Source: Desulfomonile tiedjei (GTDB lineage Bacteria; Desulfobacterota; Desulfomonilia; Desulfomonilales; Desulfomonilaceae). From it: a stretch of 64,000 nt of DNA. Below, one piece after another: positions 51,705 through 60,078 of this stretch. The notes beneath the pieces are model-generated. The model saw nothing but the letters and a program-made list of their open reading frames with translations. It was not told where the DNA came from and searched no databases. The position numbers and the translations under genes are program-made. The DNA lies in NCBI GenBank assembly GCA_016212925.1, contig JACRDF010000035.1:1-64000 (forward strand), written 5' to 3'. Positions within the stretch are counted from its first letter, which is position 1. Every line of letters begins with the position of its first letter.

Positions 51705-52658
51705 TCATTCCTTCGGCCGCACACCTTCATGCCGCTCCAGAGAACCACGATCCCAGTCTCCCAGATTTGCCGCAGCTCCATATGTGCTTTGAAGAAAGCT
51801 CAGGAGCGTCTCATCCGGGTCTTCGGATTTACGCACTACATCGTACGGCAAGACAAACTCGCTGAGTTCGAGACTGTAGAACGCCTGTTCAGGGCTGACC
51901 GGGGCTTGTTTGAAACCGACGGGCTCGGGATAAGCATAGGCATAAAAAGCGGGTTCCGGAACTGCCCCGCCTCCGGGCCAGAAGCCGCAACTGCTCACCT
52001 CGTGTGAATACGCCTCTCGCACTACAAAGTCAGCCAAAGCAGGCACTCCCCCCGGATGCTCGGGAGCAAGCCGCCCGGAAAACCGGGTTACCGCCATGTC
52101 AAATGCGCCCCAGAACAGGTGCACAGGGCTGCATTTCCCTATGAAGCCGGACCGGAATCGCTTCAGCACACGGTCGGTCTGAACCATAATGCGCCAGCAG
52201 CGCTGAGCGTACTTTGGGTCATAGGATGCGTGTTGGTCGTCCTCTTCAAACGGGATGCGTTGCTCGACCTCCACTGGTGTCGTCCAGATCTTGATATCAA
52301 TTCCCAGCGAACGAAGCGATTCCACAAGTTCCCGATAAAAATCGGCTACGGAATGAGCGGTCAGACCAAAACCGCGAGTTGCGCCATCACTGGTGCGCAG
52401 AGTTAATTGGTGGTCGACGAAATCGAAATCAATCTCGAACGTCCGCCGGCCGTAAGGGATGGGAGAAGTCGTCAATCCTCGCGCAGTCACGTACAACACG
52501 ACCTGCCACCAATGATTGACGTGGGCGCTCTGCATGAGCTTGAGCTTGCCCACAATCTGGGTCCACATATGAAGCGTGGTGTAAGTATCTTGCCATTCAT
52601 GGAGGGGTAATTCCGGCCATGCGCTCAATTCGATGCTACTTTTCTCCGTCTTGGACAT
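51705..52658 (-). CDS. DUF5996 family protein
   Basis: A 317-residue soluble protein of the DUF5996 family. The match is strong at the front: WPELPLHEWQDTYTTLHMWT, then VNHWWQVVLYVTARGLTTSP and YGRRTFEIDFDFVDHQL. No function is established. GGAGG is just upstream of the ATG. It converges with the DMT transporter, their stops only two bases apart. Confidence 0.88.
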   Translation of the reverse strand: MSKTEKSSIELSAWPELPLHEWQDTYTTLHMWTQIVGKLKLMQSAHVNHWWQVVLYVTARGLTTSPIPYGRRTFEIDFDFVDHQLTLRTSDGATRGFGLTAHSVADFYRELVESLRSLGIDIKIWTTPVEVEQRIPFEEDDQHASYDPKYAQRCWRIMVQTDRVLKRFRSGFIGKCSPVHLFWGAFDMAVTRFSGRLAPEHPGGVPALADFVVREAYSHEVSSCGFWPGGGAVPEPAFYAYAYPEPVGFKQAPVSPEQAFYSLELSEFVLPYDVVRKSEDPDETLLSFLQSTYGAAANLGDWDRGSLERHEGVRPKE

Positions 52659-52758
52659 GGAAACCTCCGTTGCGCTAAAATTCGTCTCTGGTATCAGTGC
52701 AGCGCGGGCGAAATTCTGCCCAAAATCATTTTATTGCACTGTTCCCTATTCAAAATGT

Positions 52759-52905
52759 CTACAAGTGGTTGCAAAACCTCTCTGGCCTGCGTAGTTACAG
52801 TAGGGGCGCTTCGAGAAGCGCCCAGATTTCGGGCGGTTCCCGAACCGCCCCTACAAAGACCGGAAACCGGTACACGTGTTGTCTGGGTTTTGCAACCAGT
52901 TGTAG
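52759..52905. repeat. nested inverted repeat (family-2 inside a 20-base outer pair)
   Basis: Outer arms CTACAAGTGGTTGCAAAACC (52759-52778) and GGTTTTGCAACCAGTTGTAG (52886-52905) differ at one position. Inside is a family-2 unit, GTAGGGGCGCTTC ... GAACCGCCCCTAC (52800-52854), with two internal hairpins. Confidence 0.7.
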
Positions 52906-52945
52906 CCTGTGGGCTATTTGTTCCTTAATCGCCGTAAAGCTCGCT

Positions 52946-53839
52946 TTATTCCCATGTGGCGAAGACAATACCAGCCAGAATCAATATTCCGCTCAGGACG
53001 TGAACAGCATTTATCGGTTCACCCAACAATAAAAGGGCCTCTCCGCCGCCGAACAACGGCAGGCAGTAATAGACAAGAGCGGCTCGGCTCGGACCAATTA
53101 TTGCAACCGACTGGTTCCAAAACAGGTACGCCAGTAGCGATGGGCCAATGCCTAGATAGAGGATCGCCCCCACAATTGTTGGAGAAACTTCTATCGCTTT
53201 TGTTCCGGACAATTCCCAAGCAAGCCAGGGAAGCAGCACAATCAGGCCCAGCACGAACAGCGAAAACAGAAATGTCAGCGGATGCAGCTCCGCAGGTTTC
53301 ATGCGAACGAGAATGCTGTACAGAGCAAACGAAGCTGCCTGACCCAACATCCATAGGTCACCGTCGGAAAAGGTCAAATGCGCCAGACGGGCTGGCTGAC
53401 CGTCGGTGATGAGGAAAACAACTCCCGACATGGCAGCAATAAGACCGATGATTCTCCGAAAAGTCAGAGTGTCGCCGAGGAAAAGCCGAGCAAATATAAG
53501 AGTGAACACAGGCGAACAGATGGCGATCAGCGTGAGGTTCAGGGCCGTCGAGGTCTCAGCCGCGACATAGACGAGCGTATTACACACCGACAACCCTAAA
53601 AATGCCGTCAAGGCAAGGTAGCCGAGATGCTTATAAATTATGGTGATCTCGTCTCGCAATGGGCGCATCACAAAAGGCAACAGAACAATTGCTGCTATGG
53701 CGGAGCGCAAAACCACCAAAGTTACCGGCGGCACTGAATGCGCGAGGACTCTGGCGACGATGAAATTCCCCGACCAAATCGCGGTTGCGGCCACAACGAG
53801 CGAATAGCCTTTGACGAACTTGTACTGCCTGATAGACAA
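52946..53839 (-). CDS. EamA/DMT-family transporter
   Basis: A 297-residue carrier with ten membrane helices in two EamA repeats (GYSLVVAATAIWSGNFIVAR at the N-terminus, GDLWMLGQAASFALYSIL at the second repeat). Same superfamily as the gene at 50758-51702 but not closely similar. The start is TTG 53839 with GAAGG nearby; it could be earlier or later. Substrate unknown; stands alone on the minus strand. Confidence 0.88.
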   Translation of the reverse strand: MSIRQYKFVKGYSLVVAATAIWSGNFIVARVLAHSVPPVTLVVLRSAIAAIVLLPFVMRPLRDEITIIYKHLGYLALTAFLGLSVCNTLVYVAAETSTALNLTLIAICSPVFTLIFARLFLGDTLTFRRIIGLIAAMSGVVFLITDGQPARLAHLTFSDGDLWMLGQAASFALYSILVRMKPAELHPLTFLFSLFVLGLIVLLPWLAWELSGTKAIEVSPTIVGAILYLGIGPSLLAYLFWNQSVAIIGPSRAALVYYCLPLFGGGEALLLLGEPINAVHVLSGILILAGIVFATWE

Positions 53840-53942
53840 TGCCTTCGAGTCCCCGCATCATAAGCAATTCAGAAACCGATCCTATCATGTGACAGCGTGA
53901 GCCTCAACTCGCTGCATGTTCTGGTGTGGTGTGATGAACGGT

Positions 53943-53970
53943 GGACCGGGTCAAGTGGACCGGGTCAAGT
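53943..53970. repeat. 14-bp tandem duplication GGACCGGGTCAAGT
   Basis: Two perfect copies of GGACCGGGTCAAGT, 53943-53956 and 53957-53970. The second copy overlaps the start of the hairpin at 53962-54042. Confidence 0.75.
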
Positions 53971-54042
53971 CTTCTCTTGGCGCATCTCCGGTTTCATGAT
54001 ACCGGACGGTAGCCTGAAATGAGCCAGGAGCAGACTTGGCCC
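53962..54042. repeat. hairpin formed by two diverged copies of the GAGCCAAGAGCAGAC repeat
   Basis: GGGTCAAGTCTTCTCTTGG at 53962-53980 pairs with CCAGGAGCAGACTTGGCCC at 54024-54042. The 24-base units (53962-53985 and 54019-54042) are related to those at 147-170 and 1328-1352. Confidence 0.6.
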
Positions 54043-54054
54043 ACAGGCGTGACA

Positions 54055-54594
54055 TCATCGCTTCCTGGAAACGGTCATTTCCATCATCTTCTCTTCCTTG
54101 CCCCCTTTGGAGGTGAAGAACATTTCATACTCCATGGTGTTGTCATCCACGATCTTGGTCACGCTGCGCCATACTGACGGGCCTCTGACCGGATCGTCGT
54201 AGGTACATGTCTGCGTGATGGTCTTACCGTCCTTGCTTGCGGTGCCTTCAAAATAATAGATACCGGTGCTCATCGAATCGAACCAGATCGACACATACTT
54301 CTTGGTATAGTTGTCGTACCCGATCACGTTGATGCCGGCGAACGGACTCCCCATCATCTTGCTGGCATACTCCTGCTGCAGGTAACGCCCGCCAAAGAGC
54401 ATTTTCTGTTTGCAGGTCCCTGTGCTTTCCATTGGGGGTTTGTCGGGTTCCATCCATCCCTTGGTCTTGGTGGTCCAAGATCCCACCAGCTTCGCAAGCA
54501 TCTTGTGGGGTTTACCCGGGATTGCCAGCTTCTGGTACACTTCCATCATCGCCTGCATATCCATCTCGCCTTCCTTTTTAGCTTTCTTGGCCAT
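54055..54594 (-). CDS. DUF1579 family protein
   Basis: A 179-residue soluble protein of the DUF1579 family: KMLAKLVGSWTTKTKGWMEP, GRYLQQEYASKM and GYDNYTKKYVSIWFDSM are its typical blocks. No enzymatic role is known. AAGGAGG precedes the ATG at 54594. It is the last gene of a series of minus-strand small genes that runs back to an ArsR regulator at 57782; each has its own strong ribosome site. Confidence 0.88.
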   Translation of the reverse strand: MAKKAKKEGEMDMQAMMEVYQKLAIPGKPHKMLAKLVGSWTTKTKGWMEPDKPPMESTGTCKQKMLFGGRYLQQEYASKMMGSPFAGINVIGYDNYTKKYVSIWFDSMSTGIYYFEGTASKDGKTITQTCTYDDPVRGPSVWRSVTKIVDDNTMEYEMFFTSKGGKEEKMMEMTVSRKR

Positions 54595-54787
54595 GATAAA
54601 CCTCCTTGTCGTTGTGTTCACCTGCAAGCCGCGTTCGGGCTGAGTTTCGGTGAACCTGATTGCCGTGGAAACGGTTTCTCTTTCATTTTTCCGGTACCGA
54701 CGCCCGGACCGTGCAAAGTTTCATTCACATCCTTAATATAAAATTTAAGCATGAGACTTTATTCCTGGCGATACGCTTTCGACCTCT

Positions 54788-55675
54788 TTATACGTTTCCC
54801 TCAAATGCCCGCTTGAGAGCTTCAATATCGAATTTCTTCATTTTGAGAAATGCTTGGGTTACCCGGTCTATTTTCTTCCGGTCCTTGTCCTTGAGCATCT
54901 CGTTCATGACGGTTGGAACAATTTGCCATGAGAGGCCATACTTGTCTTTTAGCCAACCGCACTGTTCAGCTTGTGGGTCAGCGGAGAGCTTCCCCCAGAA
55001 GTAGTCTATTTCTTCTTGAGTATCGCAGTGCACCATGAACGAAATGGCTTCATTGAAAGCAAAGTCATGAACATGCGCGCTGTCCATGGCCGCAAACGCC
55101 TGGCCTTCAAGCGTAAAAGCAGCGTGCTTTATTGTTCCTTCTTTATCGGGTTCTTCACCTTTGCCGTAGCGTACGATGTCCCCGACTCTTGCATTGTGGA
55201 ACACCGACACGTAAAAATTGATCGCCTCTTCCGCTTTTCGGCATTGCTTGCCCACAAACATAAGCGTTGGGGTAATTTTCTGCTTTACCTTTCGGTCGCC
55301 GATGAACATCAATTGCCACGAAAGGCCATACCTGTCCTGGATCCAACCGTATTTTTCGCTAAACGGATATTCGCCAAGCTCCATAAGCGCCGACCCCCCT
55401 TGTGACAGTTCATGCCATAATGCATCGACTTCTTCTTTCGTGTCGCAGGCAACAAGAAGTGAAACGGCTGGAGTGAACTTGAAAAACGGGCCGGCGGAGA
55501 TCAGAGTAAATTCTTGGCCGGAAAGTTCAATGGTAATGACATCCACCGTGCCTGAAGGGGTGTTATGAATGGTTGCCGCGTAGCTGACCTTTGATTCTCT
55601 GAAGATGGAGGTGTAAAATCGGGCCGCTTCCTTAGCTTCTTTATCGTACCATAAATGTGGTGTGATTTTTTGCAT
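54788..55675 (-). CDS. two-domain VOC (PhnB-like) protein
   Basis: A 295-residue protein with two glyoxalase/bleomycin-fold halves. Each starts with the PhnB-type pattern, KITPHLWYDKEAKEAARFYT and KITPTLMFVGKQCRKAEEAI, and each ends in a KYGLSWQL/I segment. Such proteins often bind metal and modify or sequester small molecules. I use the ATG at 55675 with AAAGGAG upstream. The duplication is internal. Confidence 0.88.
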   Translation of the reverse strand: MQKITPHLWYDKEAKEAARFYTSIFRESKVSYAATIHNTPSGTVDVITIELSGQEFTLISAGPFFKFTPAVSLLVACDTKEEVDALWHELSQGGSALMELGEYPFSEKYGWIQDRYGLSWQLMFIGDRKVKQKITPTLMFVGKQCRKAEEAINFYVSVFHNARVGDIVRYGKGEEPDKEGTIKHAAFTLEGQAFAAMDSAHVHDFAFNEAISFMVHCDTQEEIDYFWGKLSADPQAEQCGWLKDKYGLSWQIVPTVMNEMLKDKDRKKIDRVTQAFLKMKKFDIEALKRAFEGNV

Positions 55676-55762
55676 AATGTATAACTCCTTTGATTCTTCA
55701 CCCGCTGTCCTTAACGAATTGGAGGTCATCAAACTCGATCGTGATGACTGTTATGCGTGCCT

Positions 55763-56083
55763 TCATTGCTGACCTCCATCCTTGCTTGATTTTAGAAGAT
55801 CCTTTCCTTCGGCGGTGAACTTCCACCACGGCACAGCTTCGCCGCTCTTAAGAAAATGCTTTACCGACATTAGCGTATAGAGCACACAGGGATCGTGGCG
55901 ATGGCCCATGACTTCTGACAGTGCACGAAACACGGCAATGGGTTCACGTTCGGCAAGTTGATCGGGCCTGAATATTCCAATACGCCGAAGATCGGCCGCA
56001 ATAGATTTGCCAATGTTTGGCAGGTCCTCCAGTTGCGTGGGTTCGTTTAGTTTAGACCGTGGTATTGTCAGGGCCTTTCTCAT
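55763..56083 (-). CDS. helix-hairpin-helix Cdd1-like protein
   Basis: A 106-residue protein with a helix-hairpin-helix: LEDLPNIGKSIAADLRRIGI, then a conserved tail with CVLYTLMSVKHFLKSGE. It resembles the Cdd1/pathogenicity-locus family (PF11731). GGGGAGG lies seven bases upstream of ATG 56083; the upstream extension is unsupported. Function unclear; probably DNA- or nucleotide-binding. Confidence 0.82.
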   Translation of the reverse strand: MRKALTIPRSKLNEPTQLEDLPNIGKSIAADLRRIGIFRPDQLAEREPIAVFRALSEVMGHRHDPCVLYTLMSVKHFLKSGEAVPWWKFTAEGKDLLKSSKDGGQQ

Positions 56084-56200
56084 TTTGAACCTCCCCTTAC
56101 TTGCCTCTTTTCGGCTGCGACGATTCAAGAGCCGAGCCGGTCCGATCTGACTCACACTGAACCGCCCGATGCTCCAATCGCAGCACTACCGACGATTGCG

Positions 56201-56983
56201 TCAATGCTGACCTTTCTCTTTTGGCAAACACCACGCGTCTTTGATTTTGCAGAGTCTTGCGAGCATCTCTTCGTACTCTTTGTTAATTTTTGCTCTTTCC
56301 GTCAGGTCGATGCCATGGATCATGAATCCGTGGGGGCCGGGCATTATAACAAAAGGATGCATTACATTAGGTCCGGGTTTCACGCCGCCTATGTCTTCAT
56401 TCGAAGCATTAGGCGCATAGTACATAACGTGAGGAAAATTTATTGTGATGACACTATCAATTTCTTCCCCGCTTTTTTCCGGGTCGAGGTACGTTCTCAG
56501 CACTGGAGACAGCATGTATGAGATCCCGGCTCGTTCCGGCGCTTTGTAGTATCCTGATTTGAAACGATCTTGGATGATCTTCTTTAACTCGCCGGGAGGA
56601 GTGCCCTTGGCCTGCATCTCTGCTGCGTCAAAGAAGACTCGCATGTGTGCCTTGACGCCCGCTTGATCAAAGGAAACCGGGTAGAGAATATCATCTCTAT
56701 ATTTCGTGAAGGGCCAGGAGCCTCTGAACGTATCATCGCCGGTTCGAGCAACAAAGGCGTGGAATCCGTTAGTGCCCTTGCGTGCAACTTCAAAACCCTT
56801 GGCAGGGTTTAAAACATATACTGTTGCATTGTCTCTGAGGTGCGGCGGCAGTGCGCTAAGCGCAAGTTGAATTTCCAAATCGCGCGGTAGGGGATCAATT
56901 TTATTCCCCTGCTTATTTTCCGCGCTCGCTGTAAGCGAGAGCAAGAGACCTACAATCGCCACAATTGTCTGAAACGTTCTCAT
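56201..56983 (-). CDS. secreted protein of unknown function
   Basis: A 260-residue exported protein. Residues 1-21 are a signal peptide (TIVAIVGLLLSLTASA). No named domain. The mature part is mixed alpha/beta with a fairly His- and Met-rich region near residue 200 (FPHVMYYAPNASNEDIG, NVMHPFVIMPGPHGFMIHGI), possibly a metal or ligand site. AAGGAGG supports the start. It sits between Cdd1-like and VOC genes. Confidence 0.75.
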   Translation of the reverse strand: MRTFQTIVAIVGLLLSLTASAENKQGNKIDPLPRDLEIQLALSALPPHLRDNATVYVLNPAKGFEVARKGTNGFHAFVARTGDDTFRGSWPFTKYRDDILYPVSFDQAGVKAHMRVFFDAAEMQAKGTPPGELKKIIQDRFKSGYYKAPERAGISYMLSPVLRTYLDPEKSGEEIDSVITINFPHVMYYAPNASNEDIGGVKPGPNVMHPFVIMPGPHGFMIHGIDLTERAKINKEYEEMLARLCKIKDAWCLPKEKGQH

Positions 56984-57070
56984 CTTGCATTTCCTCCTTA
57001 CTTGCTTGTCTTAGGCTGCTGGGCTCTGAAAGCCGCGGAGGTCGGATGTAAAACCGGTTCGACCTCATGA

Positions 57071-57448
57071 TTATTTTTCCTCAAGCACGGACAGGAAGTT
57101 GCCGGCAGGGTCTTTAAACCACGCTATTTTCATGCCTTCACCGCGGAAAATACCGCGTTCGTCTGTTTTAAGGTCGCCTTTACTGTAGACCTCAAAGTGC
57201 ACGCCTCGCTTGGTCAGCTCACCTACGGCTTCCTCAACATTGTCTACGGGAAAATTAAGGATCGTAAACGTTGCCGGAACGTGGTTGGGTTTGGGATATG
57301 CGAATACCCTGGTGCCGCCCGCAATATGCAGTTCCAGCCCCTCAGGCATTTCAGAAATCTCCAGGCCGAGTGTCTGGCCATAGAATTTTTTCGCTTCCTG
57401 TAAATCGTTTACCGAAAAACTGCTAAATGCTTTTGTATGTTTGAACAT
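57071..57448 (-). CDS. VOC-family (glyoxalase-fold) protein
   Basis: A 125-residue single VOC domain: [20 protein letters not shown], then [17 protein letters not shown], and [17 protein letters not shown] at the end. The family includes glyoxalases, dioxygenases and antibiotic-binding proteins; this one is not assignable. The start is the ATG at 57448 with AAAGGAG upstream, four bases beyond the stop of the ArsR gene at 57453, so the two are an operon. Confidence 0.9.
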   Translation of the reverse strand: MFKHTKAFSSFSVNDLQEAKKFYGQTLGLEISEMPEGLELHIAGGTRVFAYPKPNHVPATFTILNFPVDNVEEAVGELTKRGVHFEVYSKGDLKTDERGIFRGEGMKIAWFKDPAGNFLSVLEEK

Positions 57449-57452
57449 ACGC

Positions 57453-57782
57453 TTACTCCTTTGTTTGCAGTTCGAGTAGGTAATCGCCCAATCGATCGAG
57501 GCTCTCCTCCCAAAAACTGCGATAGCGCTCGACCCAGTCGGCGACTTCCTTGAGCGGCCCCGCCTGGAGCCGGCAGGGTCGCCGCTGCGCATCTCGACCG
57601 CGCGCGATCAGGCCCGCGCGCTCCAACATCTTTAGATGCTTGGAAATGGCAGGAAGGCTCATCTTGAAGGGCTTGGCCAGTTCGGTCACGGTGCTCTCAC
57701 CTGCGGTAAGGCGAGCCAGGATCGCTCGGCGAGTGGGATCGGCGAGGGCCGCGAATGTGGTGCTGAGTTTATCGGGTGACAT
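57453..57782 (-). CDS. ArsR-family transcription regulator
   Basis: A 109-residue winged-helix repressor: [20 protein letters not shown], then the recognition helix region [19 protein letters not shown]. There is no obvious cysteine metal site, so it is of the metal-independent type often paired with VOC or SRPBCC genes. It heads the minus-strand series, with a 4-base gap to the VOC gene. A palindromic operator candidate lies just upstream (57789-57821). Confidence 0.93.
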   Translation of the reverse strand: MSPDKLSTTFAALADPTRRAILARLTAGESTVTELAKPFKMSLPAISKHLKMLERAGLIARGRDAQRRPCRLQAGPLKEVADWVERYRSFWEESLDRLGDYLLELQTKE

Positions 57783-57788
57783 GTTACG

Positions 57789-57821
57789 TTAAACCTTCCG
57801 GTTAATTAACCTAATGGTAAA
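57789..57821. promoter_or_regulatory. tandem palindromic operator candidate for ArsR
   Basis: TTAAACC-TTCC-GGTTAA and TTAACC-TAAT-GGTAAA are adjacent; together they contain the perfect palindrome GGTTAATTAACC (57800-57811). It lies 7 to 40 bases upstream of the ArsR start, where an autorepressor would bind. Confidence 0.6.
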
Positions 57822-57847
57822 ATAATGCACGCGGATCGCGTGTCAAG

Positions 57848-58086
57848 GAGGCTGTCTCAAAAACTCGGGCGGCTCCATGATCGTGGTACGATCTGGGCCA
57901 CTCGAGCCGTGTGCGCATTGTAGGGGCGAGGCAAGCCTCGCCCGAGGGCGACACATGTGTCGCCCCTACAGTGGATTTGCGGCCTCTGCGAGTATCCTCG
58001 CCCCACAGAGACCGGCCACCTGGCGCGAGATTTTGGGTCACCTCGTGGCACGATTTACTTTTGGTTTCGACTTTTGGGACAGCCTC
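57848..58086. mobile_element. MITE-like element with 4-bp flanking duplication
   Basis: About 239 bases with imperfect terminal inverted repeats GAGGCTGTCTCAAAA and TTTTGGGACAGCCTC. CAAG flanks both ends (57844-57847 and 58087-58090), consistent with a target-site duplication. It has no transposase. Inside it is a family-2 twin hairpin at 57919-57970. Confidence 0.7.
57919..57970. repeat. family-2 twin-hairpin inside the MITE-like element
   Basis: TGTAGGGGCG ... CGCCCCTACA outer ends; two inner hairpins, GGGCGAGGCAAGCCTCGCCC and GGGCGACACATGTGTCGCCC. Confidence 0.75.
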
Positions 58087-58529
58087 CAAGGGCCGCCGCC
58101 CGGAGGGTCTATTTCCAGTCTGAGGATCTTTTTTCGCGCCAGTGAGTCTCAAAGTAATAATTATTGGAACGGATCAAATTGGGGCAATATCCGGCCGAGT
58201 GAGATTCGGATTCATGTATTAGTTCCGAGCAGAGGGAAATTGCTACGACTTCATGTAACGCAAGAGAATCACTATCCGTACACTTACGTTTAGGCGCCTG
58301 GAGGCGTTGGCCACGGAGCGATAACATGGCTGCAACGGCCAACCAGGCAAACGCTTCTACATCTTCTAACCAAAGAAAGGAGGGGGAGCATCATCCACAA
58401 CAGCATCGAACTATTCTTGAAGGCGCTGCTTTCGCAGGCCCACCAGCTTCTCATCTGCCGGTCCTTCACAATCCAACGTTCCGCACCGTTGACCCAAAAA
58501 CAAATGCTTATCTTAAGGAGGGACAAAAA
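58087..58529. other. intergenic, no supported gene
   Basis: The open frame continuing upstream of the DUF4331 gene begins here, but its extra 68 codons look non-coding. CTTAAGGAGGG just before 58530 is the ribosome site. Confidence 0.4.
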
Positions 58530-59543
58530 ATGTCGAACCATTTTACCGGACTCAGTCTCGGTCCACCTCTCGGGGACCAAAGACTCGACCTGTGCGACCT
58601 ATACGCGTTCCAGTCGCCCACTGACCCATCGAGGACTGTGATCATCCTCAATGCAAATCCGCAAGCCGACGCGCTTCATCCTGACGCCATCTACCGACTC
58701 AACATTGACAACGACGGAGACTGCCTGACGGACATCGCGATCAGTTACGTGTTCTCGCCACCGCAAAACGGCATGCAGACCGTGAACGTCTTCGTGGCAA
58801 AAGGCGCGGAATCCCGCTCGGTCGAAGCTGTCGGGACGAAGATCATCGCCGATGCCGAAGTCTCCTTCGGCGCCAACCCCAACATTGTCAAGTCCGCGGC
58901 GTACACTTTCTTCGCCGGTGCTCGCAGCGACGCTTTCTTTTTCGACTACGACGGAATTAAGAATCTGTTCGATACCTCGGGCGGCAGAAATTTCACCGCA
59001 CCCCACCTGGGCGGCAAGTCTCCGTGGACAGGGGTGGATTCAAATACGGAAGCCAATGTGTTCTCGACAGTGATCGAGCTGCCGACAAGCGAACTCGGTG
59101 CGAACCCGGAGATCCGGATCTGGGGGCGGTGCAGCGTGCGCAAGGACGGCAAGCTGCTTCATGTCGATCGCGCCGGCCACCCGAGCGTAAGCAGCTTCTT
59201 CAATACCGACGACACCAAATTGGAATTCAACGCCAGCGAGCCGGTCAACGATCGCAAGCGTTGGACGGATCAGTTTGTCCACTTGATGGGACATACGGGC
59301 AATTACACCAGCGAAGAGGCAATCGCCGCGATCGATGCTCACCGCATTCTGCCCGACATGCTGTGCTTCGATCCTTCGAAGCCCGCGAAGTATCCAAACG
59401 GCCGCGTTTTTACTGACGACGTCATCGATCATCGCCTCGCCTTCCTCTCCAAGGGCGATATTCCCCCCACCGGCCTCAAGCCGCACACGGACATTCTCAA
59501 GGAGTTCCCCTACATTGGCACGCCGCATCAGAAGAAGAGCTGA
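58530..59543 (+). CDS. DUF4331 family protein
   Basis: A 337-residue protein of the DUF4331 family. MSNHFTGLSLGPPLGDQRLD is a strong opening match, and the later block DLYAFQSPTDPSRTVIILNA is the family core, with repeated acidic Asp/Asn-rich strands. Function unknown. I start at ATG 58530 because AAGGAGGG lies about seven bases upstream, whereas the longer form from 58326 has no such site. It is a single gene. Confidence 0.9.
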   Translation: MSNHFTGLSLGPPLGDQRLDLCDLYAFQSPTDPSRTVIILNANPQADALHPDAIYRLNIDNDGDCLTDIAISYVFSPPQNGMQTVNVFVAKGAESRSVEAVGTKIIADAEVSFGANPNIVKSAAYTFFAGARSDAFFFDYDGIKNLFDTSGGRNFTAPHLGGKSPWTGVDSNTEANVFSTVIELPTSELGANPEIRIWGRCSVRKDGKLLHVDRAGHPSVSSFFNTDDTKLEFNASEPVNDRKRWTDQFVHLMGHTGNYTSEEAIAAIDAHRILPDMLCFDPSKPAKYPNGRVFTDDVIDHRLAFLSKGDIPPTGLKPHTDILKEFPYIGTPHQKKS

Positions 59544-60078
59544 CGGCGCTCGATGGATCCAGTGTTTTGGAGTGCGAAATCCTCGCCGACAGGGGTTGGC
59601 GTCGAGCTAGCCCCGATTGGCGAGGATGCTATCGGGCGTTCCTCACAACATGGACGGGGCCGCAGCTTTTTTCAACGGCACGGCCCACCGAATGTCCGCG
59701 ATGGGTCTGGAGCGCCTGGGGCTGCTTCCTTGTGTTACCGCTCCGGATATGGCATAAGATCCCCCGTAAAGGCATTTCCAGCCTGTCATGAACAGAAGAA
59801 GGCGACCATGCCCTGCTTTGTTTCTGCGTCCATGAAACCGTTTGAAAGCGACTTTCGGGGGATCTCGAGACGCGGGGCAGAGGCGGCCCCGCGTGCTCTC
59901 TCGTGCCCTAAGGATCGAAGGTGTTTTCGGCTGGGACGATTGCATGGCCGTGCTTCAGTTTCAGTTCACTGTGCCTTTCCTGTGGGCAGGGTCCGATTTC
60001 TCATGCCTATACCGAGGCGGACGAAGCGCTGCCCGATTTCGCGGCCGCCAGAATGCCAATGCTTTGACGGACCCCAAA
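59544..60078. other. intergenic, no supported gene
   Basis: A 535-base gap between the DUF4331 gene and the sigma-54 activator. Frames here look random, including the upstream extension of the activator. Confidence 0.4.

Noticed and set aside
53962-54042. A rho-independent terminator between the DMT and DUF1579 genes
   Set aside because: The hairpin is long and has no T-run; it matches a dispersed repeat better.
58326-58529. Longer start for the DUF4331 gene
   Set aside because: The extra part looks non-coding, and AAGGAGGG stands just before the ATG at 58530.
59842-60078. Longer start for the sigma-54 activator
   Set aside because: The extra 79 codons lack any known domain and have no better ribosome site. 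The GAF-like part begins after 60079.
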